The notes under the pieces: model-generated | Databases searched by the model: none | The model's input: the letters and a program-made list of their open reading frames with translations, nothing else | What the model was told of the DNA's origin: nothing | Translations under genes and position numbers: made by a program | Shown: one piece after another, positions 48,844 to 60,556 of the stretch | Position numbering within the stretch: position 1 is the first letter of the stretch | How the letters are laid out: each line of letters begins with the position of its first letter | Assembly: GCF_003999995.1 (NCBI RefSeq) | Contig: NZ_RJAD01000002.1 | Location: 496,001-560,000, forward strand | Direction of reading: 5' to 3' | Origin: Microbacterium sulfonylureivorans | Lineage (GTDB): Bacteria; Actinomycetota; Actinomycetes; Actinomycetales; Microbacteriaceae | DNA: 64,000 nt

Positions 48844-49107
48844 GTGAAGACGTTCGATGCGCTGTACGCCGAGCTCGCCGCGAAAGCGGCCGAGCGCCCC
48901 GACGGATCGGGCACCGTGGCGCAGCTCGACGCGGGCGTCCATGCGATCGGCAAGAAGATCGTCGAAGAGGCCGCCGAGGTGTGGATGGCCTCCGAGTACG
49001 AGTCGACGGATGCCGCGGCCGAGGAGATCTCGCAGCTGCTGTACCACCTCCAGGTGATGATGCTCGCGAAGGGCATCTCCCTCGAGGACGTGTACCGACA
49101 TCTCTGA
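48844..49107 (+). CDS. hisE: Phosphoribosyl-ATP pyrophosphatase
   Basis: HisE removes pyrophosphate from phosphoribosyl-ATP, step two of histidine synthesis. The 87 residues ([20 protein letters not shown] at the start) have the MazG-like helical motif [17 protein letters not shown] and [18 protein letters not shown] 48844 gives the standard MKTFD start and fits the promoter spacing; ATG 48841 adds one residue. hisG follows after 43 bases. Confidence 0.95.
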   Translation: MKTFDALYAELAAKAAERPDGSGTVAQLDAGVHAIGKKIVEEAAEVWMASEYESTDAAAEEISQLLYHLQVMMLAKGISLEDVYRHL

Positions 49108-49150
49108 GCGCGCGCCTCTCCTCCGCCCTCGAACCGAAAGCCCCGCTGCC

Positions 49151-49993
49151 ATGCTGCGAATCGCCGTGCCGAACAAGGGCTCGCTCGCCGAGACCGCCTC
49201 CGAGATGCTCTCCGAGGCGGGCTACACCGGCCGACGCGACCCGAAGGACCTGCACGTCATCGACCCTCAGAACGAGGTCGAGTTCTTCTACCTGCGCCCC
49301 AAGGACATCGCGACCTACGTCGGATCCGGCGCGCTCGACGTCGGCATCACCGGCCGCGACCTGCTCCTGGACGCCCGCATGCCGGGCGCACGCGAGATCG
49401 AGGCGCTCGGCTTCGGCGACTCGACGTTCCGCTTCGCCGGGCCCCCCGGCCGCTTCTCGTCCGTGGCCGACCTGGAGGGCGTCCGGGTAGCCACCGCCTA
49501 CCCGGGCCTTGTCGACGGCTTCCTCGACGACCACGGCGTGGCGGTCGACCTGGTGCCGCTGGACGGCGCGGTCGAGTCGGCGGTGCGCCTGGGAGTGGCG
49601 GATGCGGTGGCCGACGTCGTGTCGACCGGCACCACCCTCCGCCAGGCGGGGCTGGAGATCTTCGGCCCGGTGATCCTCGAGTCGGAGGCCGTGCTGATCG
49701 GCGCGCCCGACGAGGCAGACGGCACCCAGACGCTGCTGCGCCGTCTCCGCGGGGTCATGGTGGCCCGCCGCTACGTGCTCATCGACTACGACCTGCCTGC
49801 GGCTCTCATCGATGAGGCGGTCGCACTCGCCCCCGGGATCGAGTCGCCCACGATCTCACCGCTTCGCGACCCCGCGTGGGTCGCGGTGCGCGTGATGACC
49901 CCCCGCCAGAGCGCGAATCAGGTCATGGACGCGCTCTACGCCCTCGGCGCGCGCGCGATCCTCGTCACGGCGATTCACAACGCGAGGCTCTGA
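49151..49993 (+). CDS. hisG: ATP phosphoribosyltransferase, long form
   Basis: HisG condenses ATP and PRPP, the first and feedback-controlled step of histidine synthesis. The 280-residue length marks the long form with a C-terminal ACT-like regulatory domain that binds histidine ([22 protein letters not shown]). The catalytic part has [31 protein letters not shown] and the PRPP loop [15 protein letters not shown]. It overlaps hisF by one base (TGATG). No HisZ is needed for the long form. Confidence 0.97.
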   Translation: MLRIAVPNKGSLAETASEMLSEAGYTGRRDPKDLHVIDPQNEVEFFYLRPKDIATYVGSGALDVGITGRDLLLDARMPGAREIEALGFGDSTFRFAGPPGRFSSVADLEGVRVATAYPGLVDGFLDDHGVAVDLVPLDGAVESAVRLGVADAVADVVSTGTTLRQAGLEIFGPVILESEAVLIGAPDEADGTQTLLRRLRGVMVARRYVLIDYDLPAALIDEAVALAPGIESPTISPLRDPAWVAVRVMTPRQSANQVMDALYALGARAILVTAIHNARL

Positions 49994-50766
49994 TGGCCCT
50001 GGTCTGCCGCGTCATCCCGTGTCTCGACGTCGCCGCCGGCCGCGTCGTGAAGGGTGTCAACTTCGAGAACCTGCGCGACATGGGCGATCCGGTCGAACTC
50101 GCGCGGGAGTACTTCCGCCAAGGCGCCGACGAGCTCACCTTCCTCGATGTGACGGCGACCGTCGATGAGCGCTCGACGACCTACGACGTCGTCCGGCGGA
50201 CGGCCGAGGAGGTCTTCATCCCGCTCACCGTCGGCGGGGGAGTGCGCTCGACCGACGATGTCGCGCGCCTGCTCTCGGTCGGCGCCGACAAGATCGGCGT
50301 GAACTCCGCAGCGATCGCCCGCCCCGGCCTCCTCGACGAGATCGCGGACCGCTTCGGTGCGCAGGTGCTCGTCCTGTCGCTCGACGTCAAGCGATCGCCC
50401 GGCACCGAATCGGGCTTCGTCGTCACGACCCACGGCGGACGCACCGAGACGACGCTCGACGCCCTCCTCTGGGCGCGCGAGGCGATCGAGCGCGGTGCGG
50501 GCGAGCTCCTGGTCAACTCGATCGACGCCGACGGCACGAAGCAGGGGTTCGACCTCGAGCTCGTCGCCCTCATGCGCGAAGTCTCGAGCGTGCCGGTCAT
50601 CGCATCGGGGGGCGCCGGGCGCGCCGAGGACTTCGGCCCGGCCGTCGAGGCGGGAGCCGACGCGGTGCTCGCGGCATCCGTCTTCCACTCCGGACAGCTC
50701 ACCGTCGGCGACGTGAAGGCGGCGATGACCGCGGACGGCATCGCCGTGAGAGAGGTGGCGGCATGA
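49993..50766 (+). CDS. hisF: Imidazole glycerol phosphate synthase cyclase subunit HisF
   Basis: HisF uses ammonia from HisH to make imidazole glycerol phosphate and AICAR. The 257-residue TIM barrel has catalytic Asp in [19 protein letters not shown] and a second in LSLDVKRS, plus VGGGVRS and [11 protein letters not shown] phosphate motifs. hisH, hisA, hisB, hisC and hisD are not in this window. It overlaps hisI by four bases. Confidence 0.97.
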   Translation: MALVCRVIPCLDVAAGRVVKGVNFENLRDMGDPVELAREYFRQGADELTFLDVTATVDERSTTYDVVRRTAEEVFIPLTVGGGVRSTDDVARLLSVGADKIGVNSAAIARPGLLDEIADRFGAQVLVLSLDVKRSPGTESGFVVTTHGGRTETTLDALLWAREAIERGAGELLVNSIDADGTKQGFDLELVALMREVSSVPVIASGGAGRAEDFGPAVEAGADAVLAASVFHSGQLTVGDVKAAMTADGIAVREVAA

Positions 50767-51128
50767 CCGAGACCGTGCAGGACCGGATCGACCGCGTCGC
50801 GTTCACCCCCGACGGCCTGGTCGCCGCCATCGTCCAGCAGTGGGACACGCGCGAGGTCCTCATGTTGGGGTGGATGGATGCCGAGGCCCTCCGTCGCACG
50901 CTCACCGAGGGCCGCGTCACATTCTGGTCGCGTTCGCGCCAGGAGTACTGGCGCAAGGGCGACACCTCCGGCAACATCCAGCTCGTGCGGGGGGCGCGGC
51001 TCGACTGCGACGGCGACGCGATCCTCCTCGAGGTCGACCAGGTCGGCCCCGCGTGCCACACCGGCACGAGGACCTGCTTCGACGCCGACGATCTCGATCC
51101 CGTCGCGGGGCCGGAGCGCCCGGAGTGA
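50763..51128 (+). CDS. hisI: Phosphoribosyl-AMP cyclohydrolase
   Basis: HisI opens the adenine ring of phosphoribosyl-AMP, step three of histidine synthesis. The 121 residues carry [36 protein letters not shown] and the zinc ligands in [27 protein letters not shown]. It is the single-domain form, with HisE encoded separately. Its TGA overlaps the next GTG, so his and trp genes are continuous. Confidence 0.97.
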   Translation: MTETVQDRIDRVAFTPDGLVAAIVQQWDTREVLMLGWMDAEALRRTLTEGRVTFWSRSRQEYWRKGDTSGNIQLVRGARLDCDGDAILLEVDQVGPACHTGTRTCFDADDLDPVAGPERPE

Positions 51129-51733
51129 CCCGCCGCGCCCGTCTGCTCTGCGTCGCCGCGATCCTCGCGTGCGGAGCGCTCGGAGTCCTCTCGTCGACCC
51201 AGACGTGGCTCACCGTGGTGCTGGACGACGGTGCGGGGCGCACGCTCGACGTGCCGGGCGCGTCGGCGATCCCGGTCCTCGCCCCGCTCAGCCTGGCCGT
51301 CCTCGCCCTCGGAGGGGCGCTGTCGATCGTTGGCGTGGTTCTGCGGTACCTCTTCGGGGGCCTGACGCTCCTCATCGCCGCTCTGCTGGCCTGGCTGACC
51401 ACCCAGGTCGCCTTCACGCATCCGACGTCCTCGGTCTCCTCGACGGTGACCGAGGCGACGGGCATCACCGGCGAGACCGCGGTGGAAGCCATGGTGGCCT
51501 CCATCTCGGCGACCCCGTGGCCGGTTGTGACGCTCGCCGGCTGGATCGTCCTGCTCGCGGCGGGAGTCGTCACGCTGGCGACCGCGCACCGCTGGAGGGG
51601 CAGCGGTCGCCGCTACCGGACCGACGACACGCCTCGCACCACCGCCGCCGCGGGCTCCCGCCCGCACGACGCGATCGACTCGTGGGACGACCTGTCGCGT
51701 GGCGATGATCCGACCGACCGCCCGCTAGACTGA
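51125..51733 (+). CDS. Tryptophan-operon-associated membrane protein (Trp_oprn_chp)
   Basis: The 202 residues have four membrane segments: [54 protein letters not shown] and [19 protein letters not shown], with a polar STQTWLTV loop after the first. This is the layout of the conserved actinobacterial Trp-operon membrane protein (TIGR02234-type). Its role is not known; it appears with trpE and trpC in relatives. Here it follows hisI directly by a four-base overlap and trpE is not between them. The C-terminus is polar. Confidence 0.87.
   Translation: MTRRARLLCVAAILACGALGVLSSTQTWLTVVLDDGAGRTLDVPGASAIPVLAPLSLAVLALGGALSIVGVVLRYLFGGLTLLIAALLAWLTTQVAFTHPTSSVSSTVTEATGITGETAVEAMVASISATPWPVVTLAGWIVLLAAGVVTLATAHRWRGSGRRYRTDDTPRTTAAAGSRPHDAIDSWDDLSRGDDPTDRPLD
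51726..51731 (+). promoter_or_regulatory. -10 box inside the end of the trp membrane-protein gene
   Basis: TAGACT overlaps the last codons of the upstream gene (its TGA begins at 51731). It may give an extra promoter for the HGxxPAAW gene and trpCBA. Confidence 0.45.
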
Positions 51734-51764
51734 CGGCATCCCGCGCCTAACTGGAGGAAGATCC

Positions 51765-51995
51765 ATGAGCAACCACATCGGCGACCCCGGCCACGGACAC
51801 TCGCCCGCCGCCTGGACGGCGGTGGTGATCATGCTCGTGGCGGTCACGCTCGGCACGGTGTTCTACTGGTTCGACCTGCCCGTGCTGGTGTGGGCGTCCG
51901 CTGCGCTGCTCGTCGTCGGCCTCATCGTCGGCTGGATCATGGCCAAGGCCGGGTACGGCGTCAACGGCGCGAAGTACAGCACGAAAGAGCACTGA
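51765..51995 (+). CDS. Small HGxxPAAW-motif membrane protein
   Basis: The 76 residues contain [11 protein letters not shown] followed by two membrane helices ([17 protein letters not shown] and [18 protein letters not shown]) and a short KYSTKEH end. The HGxxPAAW family is conserved in actinobacterial trp regions and has no known function. ATG 51765 has GGAGGAAG upstream. trpC starts two bases downstream. Confidence 0.9.
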   Translation: MSNHIGDPGHGHSPAAWTAVVIMLVAVTLGTVFYWFDLPVLVWASAALLVVGLIVGWIMAKAGYGVNGAKYSTKEH

Positions 51996-51996
51996 C

Positions 51997-52773
51997 GTGC
52001 TCGCCGACCTCACGGCCGGCGCGGTTCAGGATGCCGAGGCCCGCGCCTCGGAGCGCCCCCTCGCAGTCGTCGAGGCAGCGGCGCTGGCTCAGCCGTCCGC
52101 GATCGACGCCCTCGCCGCACTGTCGCCCGCCGCACGCGTCAAGATCATCGCCGAGGTGAAGCGTGCGAGTCCTTCGCGCGGTGACCTTGCCTCGATCCCC
52201 GACCCCGCTCACCAGGCGCTCCTCTACGAGCGGGGAGGAGCCTCGGCGATCTCCGTGCTGACCGAGGGACGCCGCTTCAAGGGCAGCCTCGCCGACCTCG
52301 AAGCGGTCAAGGGCGCCGTCCGGCTCCCGGTGCTGCGCAAGGACTTCATCGCGAACGAGTACCAGGTGCTCGAGGCACGCGCTTCCGGCGCCGACCTCGT
52401 GCTGCTAATCGTCGCCGCCCTCGAGCAGGACGACCTCGCCCGACTCCACGCCTTCACGAAGGAGCTCGGCATGACCCCCCTCGTCGAGACGCACTCCGCC
52501 GATGAGGTCGCGCGTGCCGCAGAGATCGGCGCACGCCTCATCGGCGTGAACGCGCGCAATCTCTCCACGTTCGAGCTCGATCGCGACCTGTTCGGCCGCC
52601 TCGTCGACCGCATTCCGGCCGATGCCGTCAAGATCGCCGAATCCGCGGTGCTCGCCCCGGCGGACGTCGCGCACTACCGCGCCGCGGGCGCCGACGTGGT
52701 GCTCGTGGGCGAGGCACTCGTCACGAACGACCCGGTCACGACCCTGCACGCGTTCCTGGAGGCCGGCTCATGA
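51997..52773 (+). CDS. trpC: Indole-3-glycerol phosphate synthase
   Basis: TrpC forms indole-3-glycerol phosphate. The 258-residue TIM barrel has [55 protein letters not shown] and IAESAV, with the conserved Lys and Glu residues. It is a single-domain enzyme; no TrpF domain is fused. GTG 51997 follows the previous stop by one base. It overlaps trpB by four. Confidence 0.96.
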   Translation: MLADLTAGAVQDAEARASERPLAVVEAAALAQPSAIDALAALSPAARVKIIAEVKRASPSRGDLASIPDPAHQALLYERGGASAISVLTEGRRFKGSLADLEAVKGAVRLPVLRKDFIANEYQVLEARASGADLVLLIVAALEQDDLARLHAFTKELGMTPLVETHSADEVARAAEIGARLIGVNARNLSTFELDRDLFGRLVDRIPADAVKIAESAVLAPADVAHYRAAGADVVLVGEALVTNDPVTTLHAFLEAGS

Positions 52774-54035
52774 GTCTTCGCGAGGCATCCGGTCCCTTCT
52801 TCGGCGAGTTCGGCGGGCGCTACATGCCCGAGTCGCTCATCGCCGCGATCGACGAGCTGACCGCCGAGTACGAGGCGGCGAAGGTCGACCCCGCATTCCA
52901 AGCGGAGTTCGTGCGCCTGCTCCACACGTACGCGGGACGCCCGTCGCCCATCACCGAGGTGCAGCGCTTCGCGGCGCACGCCGGCGGGGCGCGGGTGTTC
53001 CTCAAGCGCGAGGATCTCAACCACACCGGCTCGCACAAGATCAACAACGTGCTCGGCCAGGCGCTGCTCACCCAGCGTCTCGGCAAGACCCGCGTGATCG
53101 CCGAGACCGGGGCAGGGCAGCACGGCGTCGCCACCGCGACCGCGGCGGCCCTCTTCGGACTCGAGTGCACGATCTACATGGGCGAGGTCGACACGGAGCG
53201 CCAGGCGCTCAACGTCGCCCGCATGCGGCTCCTGGGGGCCGAGGTCGTGCCGGTGAAGACCGGCTCGCGCACCCTAAAAGACGCCATCAACGACGCCTAC
53301 CGCGACTGGGTCGCGACCGTCGAGACGACGAACTACATCTTCGGCACGGCCGCGGGACCCCACCCGTTCCCGGCGATGGTGCGCGACTTCCAGAAGGTCA
53401 TCAGCGAGGAGGCGCGCGCTCAGCTGCTCGACGAGGCGGGCCGGCTCCCGGATGCCGTCATCGCGTGCGTCGGCGGCGGTTCCAACGCGATCGGCATGTT
53501 CGACGCGTTCCTCGACGACGAGGGCGTCAGGCTCTACGGGGTCGAGGCGGCCGGCGACGGCGTCGACACGCCCCGGCACGCCGCATCCATCGAGCGCGGC
53601 CGCCCCGGCGTGCTGCACGGCGCCAAGACGTTCGTCCTCCAGGACGAGGACGGCCAGACCATCGAGTCGCACTCCATCTCGGCAGGCCTGGACTACCCGG
53701 GTGTCGGGCCGGAGCACGCGTGGCTCGCCTCCATCGGACGCGCGGAGTACATCCCCGCCACCGACGACGAGGCGATGCAGGCGCTCCGGCTGCTGTCCGA
53801 GACCGAGGGCATCATCCCGGCGATCGAATCCGCGCACGCCCTCGCCGGCGCACTGCGCATCGGTCGCGAGCTCGGCCCCGACGCGATCCTCGCCGTGTGC
53901 CTCTCCGGCCGCGGCGACAAGGACATGGACACCGCGGCGAGGTATTTCGACCTGTACGACGAGGGAGCGAATGCCGCGGCCGCCGCGACCGCTCCGCACG
54001 ACGAGTCCGCCAAGGGCGAGGGGGAGAAGCTGTGA
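52770..54035 (+). CDS. trpB: Tryptophan synthase beta chain
   Basis: TrpB is the PLP enzyme that joins indole and serine. The 421 residues have [12 protein letters not shown] at the start, the PLP Lys in [23 protein letters not shown] and the phosphate loop [11 protein letters not shown]. The C-terminal 30 residues ([17 protein letters not shown]) extend beyond the E. coli end. Its TGA overlaps the trpA GTG by four bases, matching the alpha2-beta2 complex. Confidence 0.98.
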   Translation: MSLREASGPFFGEFGGRYMPESLIAAIDELTAEYEAAKVDPAFQAEFVRLLHTYAGRPSPITEVQRFAAHAGGARVFLKREDLNHTGSHKINNVLGQALLTQRLGKTRVIAETGAGQHGVATATAAALFGLECTIYMGEVDTERQALNVARMRLLGAEVVPVKTGSRTLKDAINDAYRDWVATVETTNYIFGTAAGPHPFPAMVRDFQKVISEEARAQLLDEAGRLPDAVIACVGGGSNAIGMFDAFLDDEGVRLYGVEAAGDGVDTPRHAASIERGRPGVLHGAKTFVLQDEDGQTIESHSISAGLDYPGVGPEHAWLASIGRAEYIPATDDEAMQALRLLSETEGIIPAIESAHALAGALRIGRELGPDAILAVCLSGRGDKDMDTAARYFDLYDEGANAAAAATAPHDESAKGEGEKL

Positions 54036-54826
54036 CCTCTCGCGTCGCCGCCGCGATCGACGCCGCACACGCCGACGGGCGCGGCGCCCTGATCGGTTAC
54101 CTGCCGCTGGGCTTCCCGGACCTGCAGACCAGCATCGACGCCGCCGTCACGCTCGCAGAGAACGGCGCCGACATCCTCGAGCTCGGTCCTCCCTACTCCG
54201 ACCCGGTCATGGACGGCACCGTCATCCAGGAGGCCACCCAGGCAGCGCTCGCCGGCGGATTCCGGCTGCGTGACACGTTCACCGCCGTCGCCGAGATCAC
54301 GCGCCGCGTGGACGTGCCGGTGCTGGTCATGACCTACTGGAACCCCGTGCTGCAGTACGGAGTCGACCGCTACGCCGACGACCTCCTCGCCGCGGGGGGA
54401 GCCGGGCTCATCACACCCGACATCACGCCCGACGCCGCCGCGGAATGGATCGCGGCCAGCGAGCGCACCGGGCTGGATCGGGTCTTCCTCGCGGCCCCGA
54501 CCTCCACCGACGACCGCCTCGACCTGATCGTGCAGAACTCGACGGGCTTCGTGTACACCGTCTCGACGATGGGCATCACGGGGGAGAGGGCGCAGCTGGA
54601 TGCCGCGGCCCGCACCCTCGTCGCGCGGCTTCGCGCCCACGGCGCCGCGCACGCCTGCGTCGGCATCGGGATCTCGAACGCCGACCAGGTGTCGGGGGTG
54701 CTGGACTATGCCGACGGCGCGATCGTGGGCACCGCACTCGTCCGCGCGCTGCGCGACGGCGGGCTCGACGGCCTCGCTCGGGCGACCCGCGCCCTCGCCG
54801 ACGGCACCGCACGCGTCGGGAATTAG
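54032..54826 (+). CDS. trpA: Tryptophan synthase alpha chain
   Basis: TrpA splits indole-glycerol phosphate and channels indole to TrpB. The 264-residue barrel shows [29 protein letters not shown] with catalytic Glu and Asp, [12 protein letters not shown], and [10 protein letters not shown]. The Pro-Tyr in PPYSDP replaces the usual IPFSDP. GTG 54032 has GGGGAGAAG upstream. The TAG stop is part of a -10 box. Confidence 0.96.
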   Translation: MTSRVAAAIDAAHADGRGALIGYLPLGFPDLQTSIDAAVTLAENGADILELGPPYSDPVMDGTVIQEATQAALAGGFRLRDTFTAVAEITRRVDVPVLVMTYWNPVLQYGVDRYADDLLAAGGAGLITPDITPDAAAEWIAASERTGLDRVFLAAPTSTDDRLDLIVQNSTGFVYTVSTMGITGERAQLDAAARTLVARLRAHGAAHACVGIGISNADQVSGVLDYADGAIVGTALVRALRDGGLDGLARATRALADGTARVGN

Positions 54827-54829
54827 ACT
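54824..54829 (+). promoter_or_regulatory. -10 box of lgt, overlapping the trpA stop
   Basis: TAGACT contains the trpA TAG stop. It lies 58 bases before lgt, with AAGGA as the ribosome site. Confidence 0.5.
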
Positions 54830-54881
54830 TCTGACGTCGGCCCGCCGCCGTCGTCCCCACCAGCAAGGATTCTCGTCTCCC

Positions 54882-55865
54882 ATGATCAACGCCGCACAGA
54901 GCCTCGCCCAGGGCGTCGTCGCCAGCATCCCGAGCCCCTCGGTGAGCTCCTTCCCGCTCGGGCCGCTCACGATCCACTTCTACGCGCTGTGCATCATCGC
55001 GGGGATCATCGCCGCCGTGCTCCTGACGAACCACCGGCTGACCAAGCGCGGTGCCGAGCCCTGGGTCGTCATCGACATCGCGCTCCTGGCGGTTCCGCTG
55101 GCGATCATCGCCGCGCGGATCTATCACGTGGTCACCCACTGGAGCTTCTACTTCGGCGAGGGCGCGAACCCGCTCTCGGCCCTCTACATCTGGGAGGGCG
55201 GCATCGCGATCTACGGCGCTCTCATCGGCGGCGCAGTGGGTGCGTGGCTCGGCTGCCGGTGGACCGGCATCCGCTTCTGGACGTTCGCGGACGCGCTCGC
55301 GCCCGGCCTCCTGCTCGCGCAGGCGATGGGGCGCTTCGGCAACTGGTTCAACCAGGAGCTGTTCGGCCTGCCCACCGACCTGCCGTGGGGCCTGGAGATC
55401 GCCTACCCGAACCCGGCCTGGCCGGTGGGCCTCCCCGAGGGAACGCTGTTCCACCCCACGTTCCTGTACGAGGTCGTCTGGAACACCCTGGGCGTGCTCG
55501 TGCTGCTGTGGGCCGGCCGGAAGTTCCGTCTGCAGTGGGGGCGCCTGTTCGGCCTGTACCTCGTCTGGTACAGCGGCGGGCGCATCGTCTGGGAGTCGAT
55601 CCGCATCGATCCGAGCGACATCTTCCTCGGCGTGCGCACCAACGTGTGGGCGGCGATCTTCGGCGTGGTCCTCGGTCTCGTCATCTTCTTCGTGCAGAAG
55701 CGGCGTCATCCCGGCTACGAGCCCTCGCCGTACGTGCCGGGCCGCGAGTGGAAGCCCGAAGGGGCTGTACAATCGCAGAACACCGACGACTTCGTCGACG
55801 TCAGCGAACCCCCGACGTCCGAGTCCGTCGAGGGCACCGCCACAAGCACTCCCGCCACGAAGTAA
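54882..55865 (+). CDS. lgt: Prolipoprotein diacylglyceryl transferase
   Basis: Lgt attaches diacylglycerol to lipobox cysteines of prelipoproteins. The 327 residues give about seven membrane segments; the motifs are [21 protein letters not shown] (catalytic His), [14 protein letters not shown] with its conserved Gly, and the signature [17 protein letters not shown] 45-residue polar C-terminal tail ([20 protein letters not shown]) is typical of actinobacteria. trpA-lgt-gltB or -pyk order is common in relatives. Confidence 0.96.
   Translation: MINAAQSLAQGVVASIPSPSVSSFPLGPLTIHFYALCIIAGIIAAVLLTNHRLTKRGAEPWVVIDIALLAVPLAIIAARIYHVVTHWSFYFGEGANPLSALYIWEGGIAIYGALIGGAVGAWLGCRWTGIRFWTFADALAPGLLLAQAMGRFGNWFNQELFGLPTDLPWGLEIAYPNPAWPVGLPEGTLFHPTFLYEVVWNTLGVLVLLWAGRKFRLQWGRLFGLYLVWYSGGRIVWESIRIDPSDIFLGVRTNVWAAIFGVVLGLVIFFVQKRRHPGYEPSPYVPGREWKPEGAVQSQNTDDFVDVSEPPTSESVEGTATSTPATK
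55768..55773 (+). promoter_or_regulatory. Possible -10 box of gltB inside lgt
   Basis: TACAAT in the lgt end would give a gltB leader of about 170 bases including the tandem mini-ORFs. Confidence 0.35.
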
Positions 55866-55868
55866 CGC

Positions 55869-55904
55869 ATGCAGATCAGCTAGCACATGCAGTTCGACTA
55901 GCAC
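55869..55904 (+). repeat. Tandem 18-bp repeat of two five-codon ORFs before gltB
   Basis: Two adjacent 18-base units share ATGCAG at the start and CTAGCAC at the end. Each encodes a minimal reading frame: Met-Gln-Ile-Ser-stop and Met-Gln-Phe-Asp-stop. No ribosome site precedes either. They lie between the lgt stop and gltB. See the finding for the glutamine idea. Confidence 0.75.
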
Positions 55905-55951
55905 AGGGCCGACGTCGTCCCATCTTGAGCATCAACGTGAGGACGGTAGGT

Positions 55952-58900
55952 ATGGCTTCGAGCCCCCGTCGCGACGTCTCCCCGCAGACGCGCACCCCGA
56001 AGAACGACCTGAACGGCTTCCCGGCGAAGCAGGGCATGTACAACCCTGCCTTCGAGAAGGACGCCTGCGGTCTGGCCATGGTCGCCACGCTCCGCGGCGA
56101 GGCCGGCCACGACATCATCGACCTGGCGCTGACGGCGCTGCGGAACCTCGAGCACCGCGGTGCGATCGGCTCGGACGCCGGCACGGGCGACGGCGCGGGC
56201 ATCCTCACGCAGATGCCCGACGCGTTCCTGCGCGCCGTGGTCGACTTCACGCTCCCGGTCGTGGGGGAGTACGCAGCGGGAATGGTCTTCCTTCCGCGCG
56301 ACGACGAGGCACGAGCGGCCCAGAAGGCGGGGATCGAGCGGATCGCGGCATCCGAGAACCTCAAGGTGCTCGGATGGCGCGAGGTCCCCACCGCCGACGA
56401 CAACCTGGGCAAGCTGGCCTTCGCCGCCCGCCCCGTGTTCGAGCAGATCTTCGTGTCGCACCCCGGCACCGGCGGGACGCCCGCGCTCTCGGGTATCGCG
56501 CTCGACCGCCGCACCTTCCGTCTGCGCAAGCGGGCGCGCACGGAGCTCGACGCCTACTTCGTCTCGCTGTCCGCGCGCACCCTCGGCTATAAGGGCATGG
56601 TCACCACGCTCCAGCTCGAGCCGTTCTATCCCGACCTCCAGGACGAGCGCTTCGCCTCCGAGCTCGCCGTCGTGCACTCGCGGTACTCGACCAACACCTT
56701 CCCGTCGTGGCCGCTCGCACAGCCGCTGCGGATGCTCGCGCACAACGGCGAGATCAACACGGTCAACGGCAACCGCAACTGGATGCGCGCCCGTCAGTCG
56801 CAGCTGGAGTCCGAGCTGCTCGGCGACATCCGCCCGCTGCTGCCGATCTGCACCGAGGGCGCGAGCGACTCCGCGTCGTTCGACGAGGTCCTCGAGCTCC
56901 TGACCCTCACCGGCCGGAGCCTGCCGCACGCCATCATGATGATGGTCCCCGAGGCCTACGAGAAGCAGGCGGACATCGACCCGAAGCTGCGGTCGTTCTA
57001 CGAGTTCCACTCCATGCAGATGGAGCCCTGGGACGGCCCGGCCGCCCTCATCTTCACGGACGGCACGCTCGTCGGCGCCACCCTCGACCGCAACGGGCTG
57101 CGCCCCGGGCGCTGGACCGAGACGACCGACGGCCTCGTCGTGATCGGCAGCGAGACCGGTGTGCTCGACTTCGAGCCCGAGCGCATCAAGCGCCGCGGTC
57201 GGCTGCGCCCCGGACGCATGTTCCTGGTCGACACGGCTCAGGGCCGCATCGTCGAGGACGATGAGATCAAGAGCCAGCTCGCCGATCTCGAGCCCTGGCA
57301 GGACTGGCTGGACGCGGGCCGCGTGCGCCTCGCCGACCTCCCCGAACGCGAGCACATCGTGCACCCGATCGCCTCGATCACCCGTCGCCAGCGCACGTTC
57401 GGCTACACCGAGGAAGAGGTGCGGATCCTCCTCACCCCGATGGGCCAGAACGGCGCGGAGCCGCTCGGCGCCATGGGCAGCGACACTCCCGTCGCCGTGC
57501 TCAGCGAGCGCCCGCGCCTGCTCTTCGACTACTTCACGCAGCAGTTCGCGCAGGTGACGAACCCGCCGCTGGACTCGATCCGAGAAGAGGTCGTCACGTC
57601 GCTGTCGCTGGGCCTCGGCCCGGAGCGCAACCTCCTCGAGTGGGGTGCCGACCACACGCGCGTCGTGACGCTCGACTTCCCCGTGATCGACAACGACGAA
57701 CTGGCGAAGATCCAGCACATCGACACGGCGCTCCCGGGTCGCACGTCGGTCACGATCCGCGGCCTCTACCGCGTCGAGGCCGGCCACAAGGGCATGCAGA
57801 AGCGTCTCGCCCAGATGTGCGACGAGGTCGACCAGGCGATCGAGGACGGCGCCGAGTTCATCGTGCTGTCCGACCGCGACTCCAACAAGGATCTCGCGCC
57901 CATCCCGTCGCTGCTGATGCTCGCCGCCGTGCACCACCACCTCATCCGCAAGGAGACCCGCATGAAGTGCGGTCTCGTGGTCGAGGCCGGCGACGTGCGC
58001 GAGGTGCACCACGTCGCGACGCTCATCGGGTACGGGGCATCCGCGGTCAACCCGTATCTCGCGATGGAGACGGTCGAGTATCTCGTCCGTGCGGGGTACA
58101 TCACGGGCATCACCCCGGAGAAGGCCGTCAGGAACCTGATCTACGCGCTCGGCAAGGGCGTCCTTAAGATCATGTCGAAGATGGGAATCTCCACGGTGTC
58201 GTCCTACGCGGGCGCCCAGGTCTTCGAGGCCGTCGGGCTGTCGGAGGACCTCGTCGCGAAGTACTTCACCGGCACCGAGTCCAAGCTCGGCGGCATCGGG
58301 ATCGACGTGATCGCCGCCGAGAACTCCGCGCGTCACGCCTACGCCTATCCGGAGGACGCCGCGGTGCGCGCGCACGAGCGGCTGTGGACCGGCGGCGAGT
58401 ACCAGTGGCGCCGCGACGGATCGCCGCACCTGTTCAACCCCGACACCGTGTTCCGTCTCCAGCACGCGACACGCACGCGCCGGTACGACATCTTCCGCGA
58501 GTACACGAAGCTCGTCGACGACCAGGCGAACGAGCTGAAGACGCTCCGCGGTCTGTTCAAGCTCAAGACCGAGGGCCGTCACCCCGTGCCGATCGACGAG
58601 GTCGAGTCGGTGTCGTCGATCGTCAAGCGGTTCTCCACCGGCGCGATGAGCTACGGCTCGATCTCCAAGGAAGCCCACGAGACTCTCGCGATCGCGATGA
58701 ACCGTCTCGGGGGCAAGTCCAACACCGGCGAAGGCGGTGAAGACGTCGACCGCCTGCTCGACCCGGAGCGGCGCAGCGCGATCAAGCAGGTCGCCTCCGG
58801 CCGGTTCGGCGTGACGAGCCTCTACCTCACCGAGGCCGAGGACATCCAGATCAAGCTCGCCCAGGGCGCCAAGCCGGGCGAGGGGGGTCAGCTGCCTCCC

Positions 58901-60556
58901 ACGAAGGTGTATCCGTGGGTCGCGCGGACGCGCCACGCGACCGCGGGCGTCGGCCTCATCTCGCCGCCGCCGCACCACGACATCTACTCGATCGAGGACC
59001 TCAAGCAGCTGATCTTCGACCTCAAGCGCGCCAATCCGTCCGCCCGAGTGCACGTCAAGCTCGTGAGCCAGTCCGGCATCGGCGCGGTCGCGGCCGGCAC
59101 GGCCAAGGCCCTGGCCGACGTCATCCTGGTGTCGGGTCACGACGGCGGCACCGGCGCGAGCCCGCTCAACTCCCTCAAGCACGCGGGCACGCCGTGGGAG
59201 CTCGGCCTCGCCGAGACGCAGCAGACGCTGATGCTCAACGGCATGCGCGACCGCGTCGTGGTGCAGGTGGACGGCCAGCTCAAGACCGGCCGCGACGTCA
59301 TCATCGGCGCGCTGCTCGGCGCAGAGGAGTTCGGCTTCGCCACGGCGCCGCTCGTCGTCTCGGGCTGCATCATGATGCGGGTCTGCCACCTCGACACGTG
59401 CCCGGTGGGCGTGGCAACCCAGAACCCCGTGCTGCGTCAGCGCTTCAACGGCAAGCCCGAGTTCGTCGTCAACTTCATGGAGTTCATCGCCCAAGAGGTG
59501 CGCGAGTACCTCTCCGAGCTCGGCTTCCGCTCGCTCGACGAGGCGATCGGCCACAGCGAGCTCCTCGATGTCGATGGCGCCGTCGAGCACTGGAAGGCGA
59601 GCGGGCTGAACCTCGCGCCCGTGCTCGAAGGCCCTTCGTTCGCCGACGACGAGCCGCGCCGCAACTTCACCGGCCAGAACCACGAGCTCGAGCAGCACTT
59701 CGATGTGCCGCTCATCGAGCTCGCACAGGACGTGATCGTGAACGGCGGCGCCCTGACCGTCGATCTCCCCATCCGCAACACCGAGCGCGCCGTCGGCACG
59801 CTCCTGGGCCACCACGTCACCCGCGCGCGGGGCGAGAACGGCCTTCCGTCGGGAAGCATCGTGGTCAACCTCACCGGCTCGGCGGGCCAGTCGTTCGGGG
59901 CGTTCATGCCGGCCGGCATCACCCTCCGCCTCGAGGGCGACTCGAACGACTACGTCGGCAAGGGCCTGTCCGGAGGACAGATCGTGGTGCGCCCGCCCCG
60001 CGACGCGACCTTCGACGCCTCGCAGAACGTCATCGCCGGCAACGTGATCGGGTACGGCGCGACGCAGGGGACGCTGTTCCTGCGCGGCGTCGTGGGGGAG
60101 CGGTTCTTCGTGCGCAACTCCGGTGCGACCGCCGTCGTCGAAGGCGTGGGCGACCACGCGCTCGAATACATGACGGGCGGCCTGGCGGTCATCCTCGGCT
60201 CGACCGGCCGCAACCTCGGTGCCGGCATGTCCGGTGGCACCGCCTACGTGTACCGCCTCGACCGCAAGCTCGTCAACCGCGAGGCCCTGGCCGCCGGAGA
60301 GCTCGAGCTCGGCGAACTGGGGTCCGGCGACGCCGAGATCCTGCGCGACCTGCTCGAGCAGCACGTCGCAGAGACCGACTCGACTCTGGCCGCGGCGATG
60401 CTCGCCGACTTCGAGGCAGAGCTCGAGAACTTCGTCCGCGTCCTGCCCCGCGACTACGCCGCGGTGCTGCAGACACGTCAGAACGCCGTGGCCGAGGGGC
60501 TCGACCCCGACGGCGACGTCGTCTGGAACCGCATCCTGGAGGTGACGGGTGGCTGA
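55952..60556 (+). CDS. gltB: Glutamate synthase large (alpha) subunit
   Basis: GltB converts glutamine and 2-oxoglutarate to two glutamates. The 1534 residues start with a 38-residue propeptide before Cys39 ([14 protein letters not shown]), the nucleophile of the class II amidotransferase, then the central domain, the FMN-binding barrel ([28 protein letters not shown]), the [3Fe-4S] cysteines in [16 protein letters not shown], and the GXGXG beta-helix end. Start ATG 55952 has GAGGA upstream; TTG 55925 is the nearest alternative. It overlaps gltD by eight bases. Confidence 0.97.
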   Translation: MASSPRRDVSPQTRTPKNDLNGFPAKQGMYNPAFEKDACGLAMVATLRGEAGHDIIDLALTALRNLEHRGAIGSDAGTGDGAGILTQMPDAFLRAVVDFTLPVVGEYAAGMVFLPRDDEARAAQKAGIERIAASENLKVLGWREVPTADDNLGKLAFAARPVFEQIFVSHPGTGGTPALSGIALDRRTFRLRKRARTELDAYFVSLSARTLGYKGMVTTLQLEPFYPDLQDERFASELAVVHSRYSTNTFPSWPLAQPLRMLAHNGEINTVNGNRNWMRARQSQLESELLGDIRPLLPICTEGASDSASFDEVLELLTLTGRSLPHAIMMMVPEAYEKQADIDPKLRSFYEFHSMQMEPWDGPAALIFTDGTLVGATLDRNGLRPGRWTETTDGLVVIGSETGVLDFEPERIKRRGRLRPGRMFLVDTAQGRIVEDDEIKSQLADLEPWQDWLDAGRVRLADLPEREHIVHPIASITRRQRTFGYTEEEVRILLTPMGQNGAEPLGAMGSDTPVAVLSERPRLLFDYFTQQFAQVTNPPLDSIREEVVTSLSLGLGPERNLLEWGADHTRVVTLDFPVIDNDELAKIQHIDTALPGRTSVTIRGLYRVEAGHKGMQKRLAQMCDEVDQAIEDGAEFIVLSDRDSNKDLAPIPSLLMLAAVHHHLIRKETRMKCGLVVEAGDVREVHHVATLIGYGASAVNPYLAMETVEYLVRAGYITGITPEKAVRNLIYALGKGVLKIMSKMGISTVSSYAGAQVFEAVGLSEDLVAKYFTGTESKLGGIGIDVIAAENSARHAYAYPEDAAVRAHERLWTGGEYQWRRDGSPHLFNPDTVFRLQHATRTRRYDIFREYTKLVDDQANELKTLRGLFKLKTEGRHPVPIDEVESVSSIVKRFSTGAMSYGSISKEAHETLAIAMNRLGGKSNTGEGGEDVDRLLDPERRSAIKQVASGRFGVTSLYLTEAEDIQIKLAQGAKPGEGGQLPPTKVYPWVARTRHATAGVGLISPPPHHDIYSIEDLKQLIFDLKRANPSARVHVKLVSQSGIGAVAAGTAKALADVILVSGHDGGTGASPLNSLKHAGTPWELGLAETQQTLMLNGMRDRVVVQVDGQLKTGRDVIIGALLGAEEFGFATAPLVVSGCIMMRVCHLDTCPVGVATQNPVLRQRFNGKPEFVVNFMEFIAQEVREYLSELGFRSLDEAIGHSELLDVDGAVEHWKASGLNLAPVLEGPSFADDEPRRNFTGQNHELEQHFDVPLIELAQDVIVNGGALTVDLPIRNTERAVGTLLGHHVTRARGENGLPSGSIVVNLTGSAGQSFGAFMPAGITLRLEGDSNDYVGKGLSGGQIVVRPPRDATFDASQNVIAGNVIGYGATQGTLFLRGVVGERFFVRNSGATAVVEGVGDHALEYMTGGLAVILGSTGRNLGAGMSGGTAYVYRLDRKLVNREALAAGELELGELGSGDAEILRDLLEQHVAETDSTLAAAMLADFEAELENFVRVLPRDYAAVLQTRQNAVAEGLDPDGDVVWNRILEVTGG

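Noticed and set aside
55869..55904. CRISPR-like short repeat
   Set aside because: Only two adjacent 18-base units with no spacers.
55925..55951. TTG 55925 as gltB start
   Set aside because: ATG 55952 has GAGGA at proper distance and leaves a normal propeptide before the catalytic Cys.
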